A stretch of DNA of 64,000 nt from Fuscibacter oryzae (GTDB lineage: Bacteria; Pseudomonadota; Alphaproteobacteria; Rhodobacterales; Rhodobacteraceae): the NCBI RefSeq assembly GCF_016765795.1, contig NZ_JAESVP010000004.1:310001-374000 (forward strand). The letters are read 5' to 3'. Shown piece after piece: positions 63,063 to 64,000 of this stretch; position 1 is the first letter of the stretch; each line of letters opens with the position of its first letter. The position numbers and the translations under genes are program-made. The notes under the pieces are model-generated. The model had not been told where the DNA came from, ran no database searches, and was given only the letters and a program-made list of their open reading frames with translations.

Positions 63063-63142
63063 GGTGCGTGTAAAGCACGCACCCTACCCCCTTAACAGGC
63101 TGACACCTGACAGATGGGGTAGGGTGCGTGATTCCACGCACC
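63063..63142. repeat. Nested inverted-repeat element between bztD and sixA-like gene
   Basis: The element contains GGTGCGTG/CACGCACC twice as small hairpins (63063-63083 and 63123-63142) and a larger inverted repeat CACGCACCCTACCCC (63076-63090) with GGGGTAGGGTGCGTG (63116-63130). It looks like two copies of a short dispersed repeat in opposite orientation. Lying between convergent genes it may act as a bidirectional terminator. A relative with another stem lies at 34055-34080. Confidence 0.6.
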
Positions 63143-63149
63143 GCTATTG

Positions 63150-63653
63150 TTACATTGCGATTTCACGCGGGATGACAAAGTCATCCACCACACCGGTGCC
63201 CCAGACCAGTTGATCCCAGCTTTCTATCGCGAAATCGGCCACCAGCGTGGCCCCCGTCGGATAGCGCCCGAAATCGGCATTCTGCGGCGCGCGCGCCACC
63301 AGTTTCGTGGCAAATTCCGCAATGCCCGGGTTATGGCCGATCATCATCACGACGTCGGCCTTTGCATGGCGCAGGACGGCCAGCATCACATCTGGCCCGG
63401 CATGGTAAAGCGCGGGTTTCAACTCCAGCACGGGGGTGCCAGGCAGGGCGGGAGCGATCCCGCTCCAAGTCTTGCGGGTGCGCAGCGCATCCGAGCAAAG
63501 AACTTCGCCGGGCACATAGCCTCGGCTACTCAGCCATTGGCCCAGATCGGCCGCGGCGGCCTTGCCGCGTTCGTTCAAGGGGCGGTCGTGGTCGGGTGTC
63601 AGCGGGTCATCCCAGCTGGATTTCGCGTGCCGCGTCAGGATCAGCCGTTTCAA
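63150..63653 (-). CDS. SixA-type histidine phosphatase
   Basis: A 167-residue member of the histidine phosphatase (phosphoglycerate mutase-like) superfamily, SixA branch. The catalytic motif is TRHAKSSW with Arg8 and His9; RPLNERGKAAAADLGQWL and the second His in VMMIGHNPGI complete the site. SixA removes phosphate from phosphohistidine of Hpt domains or PtsN-type proteins in other bacteria; the target here is unknown. It converges on the bzt operon and follows the ferredoxin-like gene after 15 bp. Confidence 0.88.
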   Translation of the reverse strand: MKRLILTRHAKSSWDDPLTPDHDRPLNERGKAAAADLGQWLSSRGYVPGEVLCSDALRTRKTWSGIAPALPGTPVLELKPALYHAGPDVMLAVLRHAKADVVMMIGHNPGIAEFATKLVARAPQNADFGRYPTGATLVADFAIESWDQLVWGTGVVDDFVIPREIAM

Positions 63654-63668
63654 GATTTCCTCCCGCTA

Positions 63669-64000
63669 TCAGGCGGTTCGACCCGCCTTATGGAATCGGC
63701 TCATGTGATAGGCCGATTGTTGGGCAAGTCTTGCATAGCCTGCCGACACCGGGCAAGCGCGGCGCACAAGGCAACCCGTATTCAGGCAATCCCCCCCCGC
63801 GTCCCCATCCAGAAATGCGTGGCAGGCTGGAACATCATAGCCCGCCGCGCCAAGCGCCCCGGCAGGGCAAACGTTCAGGCAGGGTTTTGAACACCCCTCA
63901 CATGGCCGGTCAGCGGCAGGCGGCACCTCAATCACCTGTTTGAATGCCAGCGCCCCGCGAAAGCTGACCATCATGCCTTGGCTGGCATGAACCAGCAGGC
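63669..64000 (-). CDS. Ferredoxin-like [Fe-S] protein, C-terminal part (cut by window edge)
   Basis: The C-terminal 109 residues of a protein whose start lies beyond the window. Cys motifs PCEGCSKPCLNVCPAGAL and GGDCLNTGCLVRRACPV have the spacing of a 4Fe-4S ferredoxin-like cluster region, and the end is HMSRFHKAGRTA. An internal ATG exists but the frame stays open upstream (VHASQG precedes it), so I treat it as partial. It shares the transcript direction with the sixA-like gene. Function is not known. Confidence 0.7.
   Translation of the reverse strand, partial: LLVHASQGMMVSFRGALAFKQVIEVPPAADRPCEGCSKPCLNVCPAGALGAAGYDVPACHAFLDGDAGGDCLNTGCLVRRACPVSAGYARLAQQSAYHMSRFHKAGRTA

Overview
The window looks like a chromosomal segment of an alphaproteobacterium of the Rhodobacterales (Rhodobacteraceae/Paracoccaceae type). 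This rests on the high GC content, a flagellar gene set like the Fla2-type systems of that order, two tuf genes around a rpoBC-str-S10-spc-alpha super-cluster, an ATP12-family chaperone gene and a Bzt/Aap-type amino-acid ABC transporter. No species name can be given from the sequence alone. Almost all of the window is housekeeping DNA. I saw no CRISPR array, prophage, insertion sequence or rRNA gene.

Layout. (1) 1-9535 holds flagellar genes: fliI (cut by the window edge) and, divergently, flgB-flgC-fliE-fliQ-fliH-fliN-fliP; converging on them from the other strand is motB-flgE-flgK-flgL-flgI. CtrA-like boxes lie in front of flgB/fliI, motB and flgE. (2) 9758-14829 carries a lipoprotein gene, tuf copy 1, a ribbon-helix-helix protein, a glyoxalase-family protein, and a Tat-exported small subunit with a GMC oxidoreductase. 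(3) 14912-27245 is tRNA-Trp, secE, nusG, rplKA, rplJL, rpoB and rpoC, with several leader and attenuator-like hairpins. (4) 27397-30800 is a DMT-family transporter and a tight GT2 / LAB_N / GT39 trio that probably glycosylates a lipid-linked envelope molecule. (5) 31057-51819 is the str-S10-spc-alpha ribosomal cluster (rpsL, rpsG, fusA, tuf copy 2, rpsJ to rplP, rpmC to rpmD, rplO, secY, adk, rpsM, rpsK, rpoA, rplQ). Two insertions interrupt it: a 2OG-Fe(II)-oxygenase-like gene plus a compositionally odd membrane ORF between rplP and rpmC, and a GFA-family gene between rpmD and rplO. Each insertion follows a terminator hairpin and is followed by a new sigma70-type promoter for the next ribosomal genes. 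(6) 51981-53232 is a LuxR/LuxI-type quorum-sensing pair. (7) 53297-58168 has an HtrA protease, RarA, CrcB, an RluA-type pseudouridine synthase and the ATP12-family chaperone. (8) 58401-63056 is the bztABCD-type transporter, followed by a SixA-type phosphatase and a ferredoxin-like gene cut by the right edge.

How it works together. The central 36 kb builds the transcription and translation machinery. Internal hairpins and promoters probably adjust the dose of each segment (secE/nusG, rplJL versus rpoBC, rplW/rplB, rpsK/rpoA). The two tuf coding sequences are identical at every nucleotide before the stop codon although their flanks differ, which points to ongoing gene conversion.

The observations most worth following up are the oxygenase gene directly behind rplP (possible ribosomal protein modification), the shared motif in front of the flagellar operons, the TGCATGG repeats in front of luxR, the alternative hairpins between rpoB and rpoC, and the GT2/LAB_N/GT39 module. 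None of these is proven to be a new system by sequence alone.
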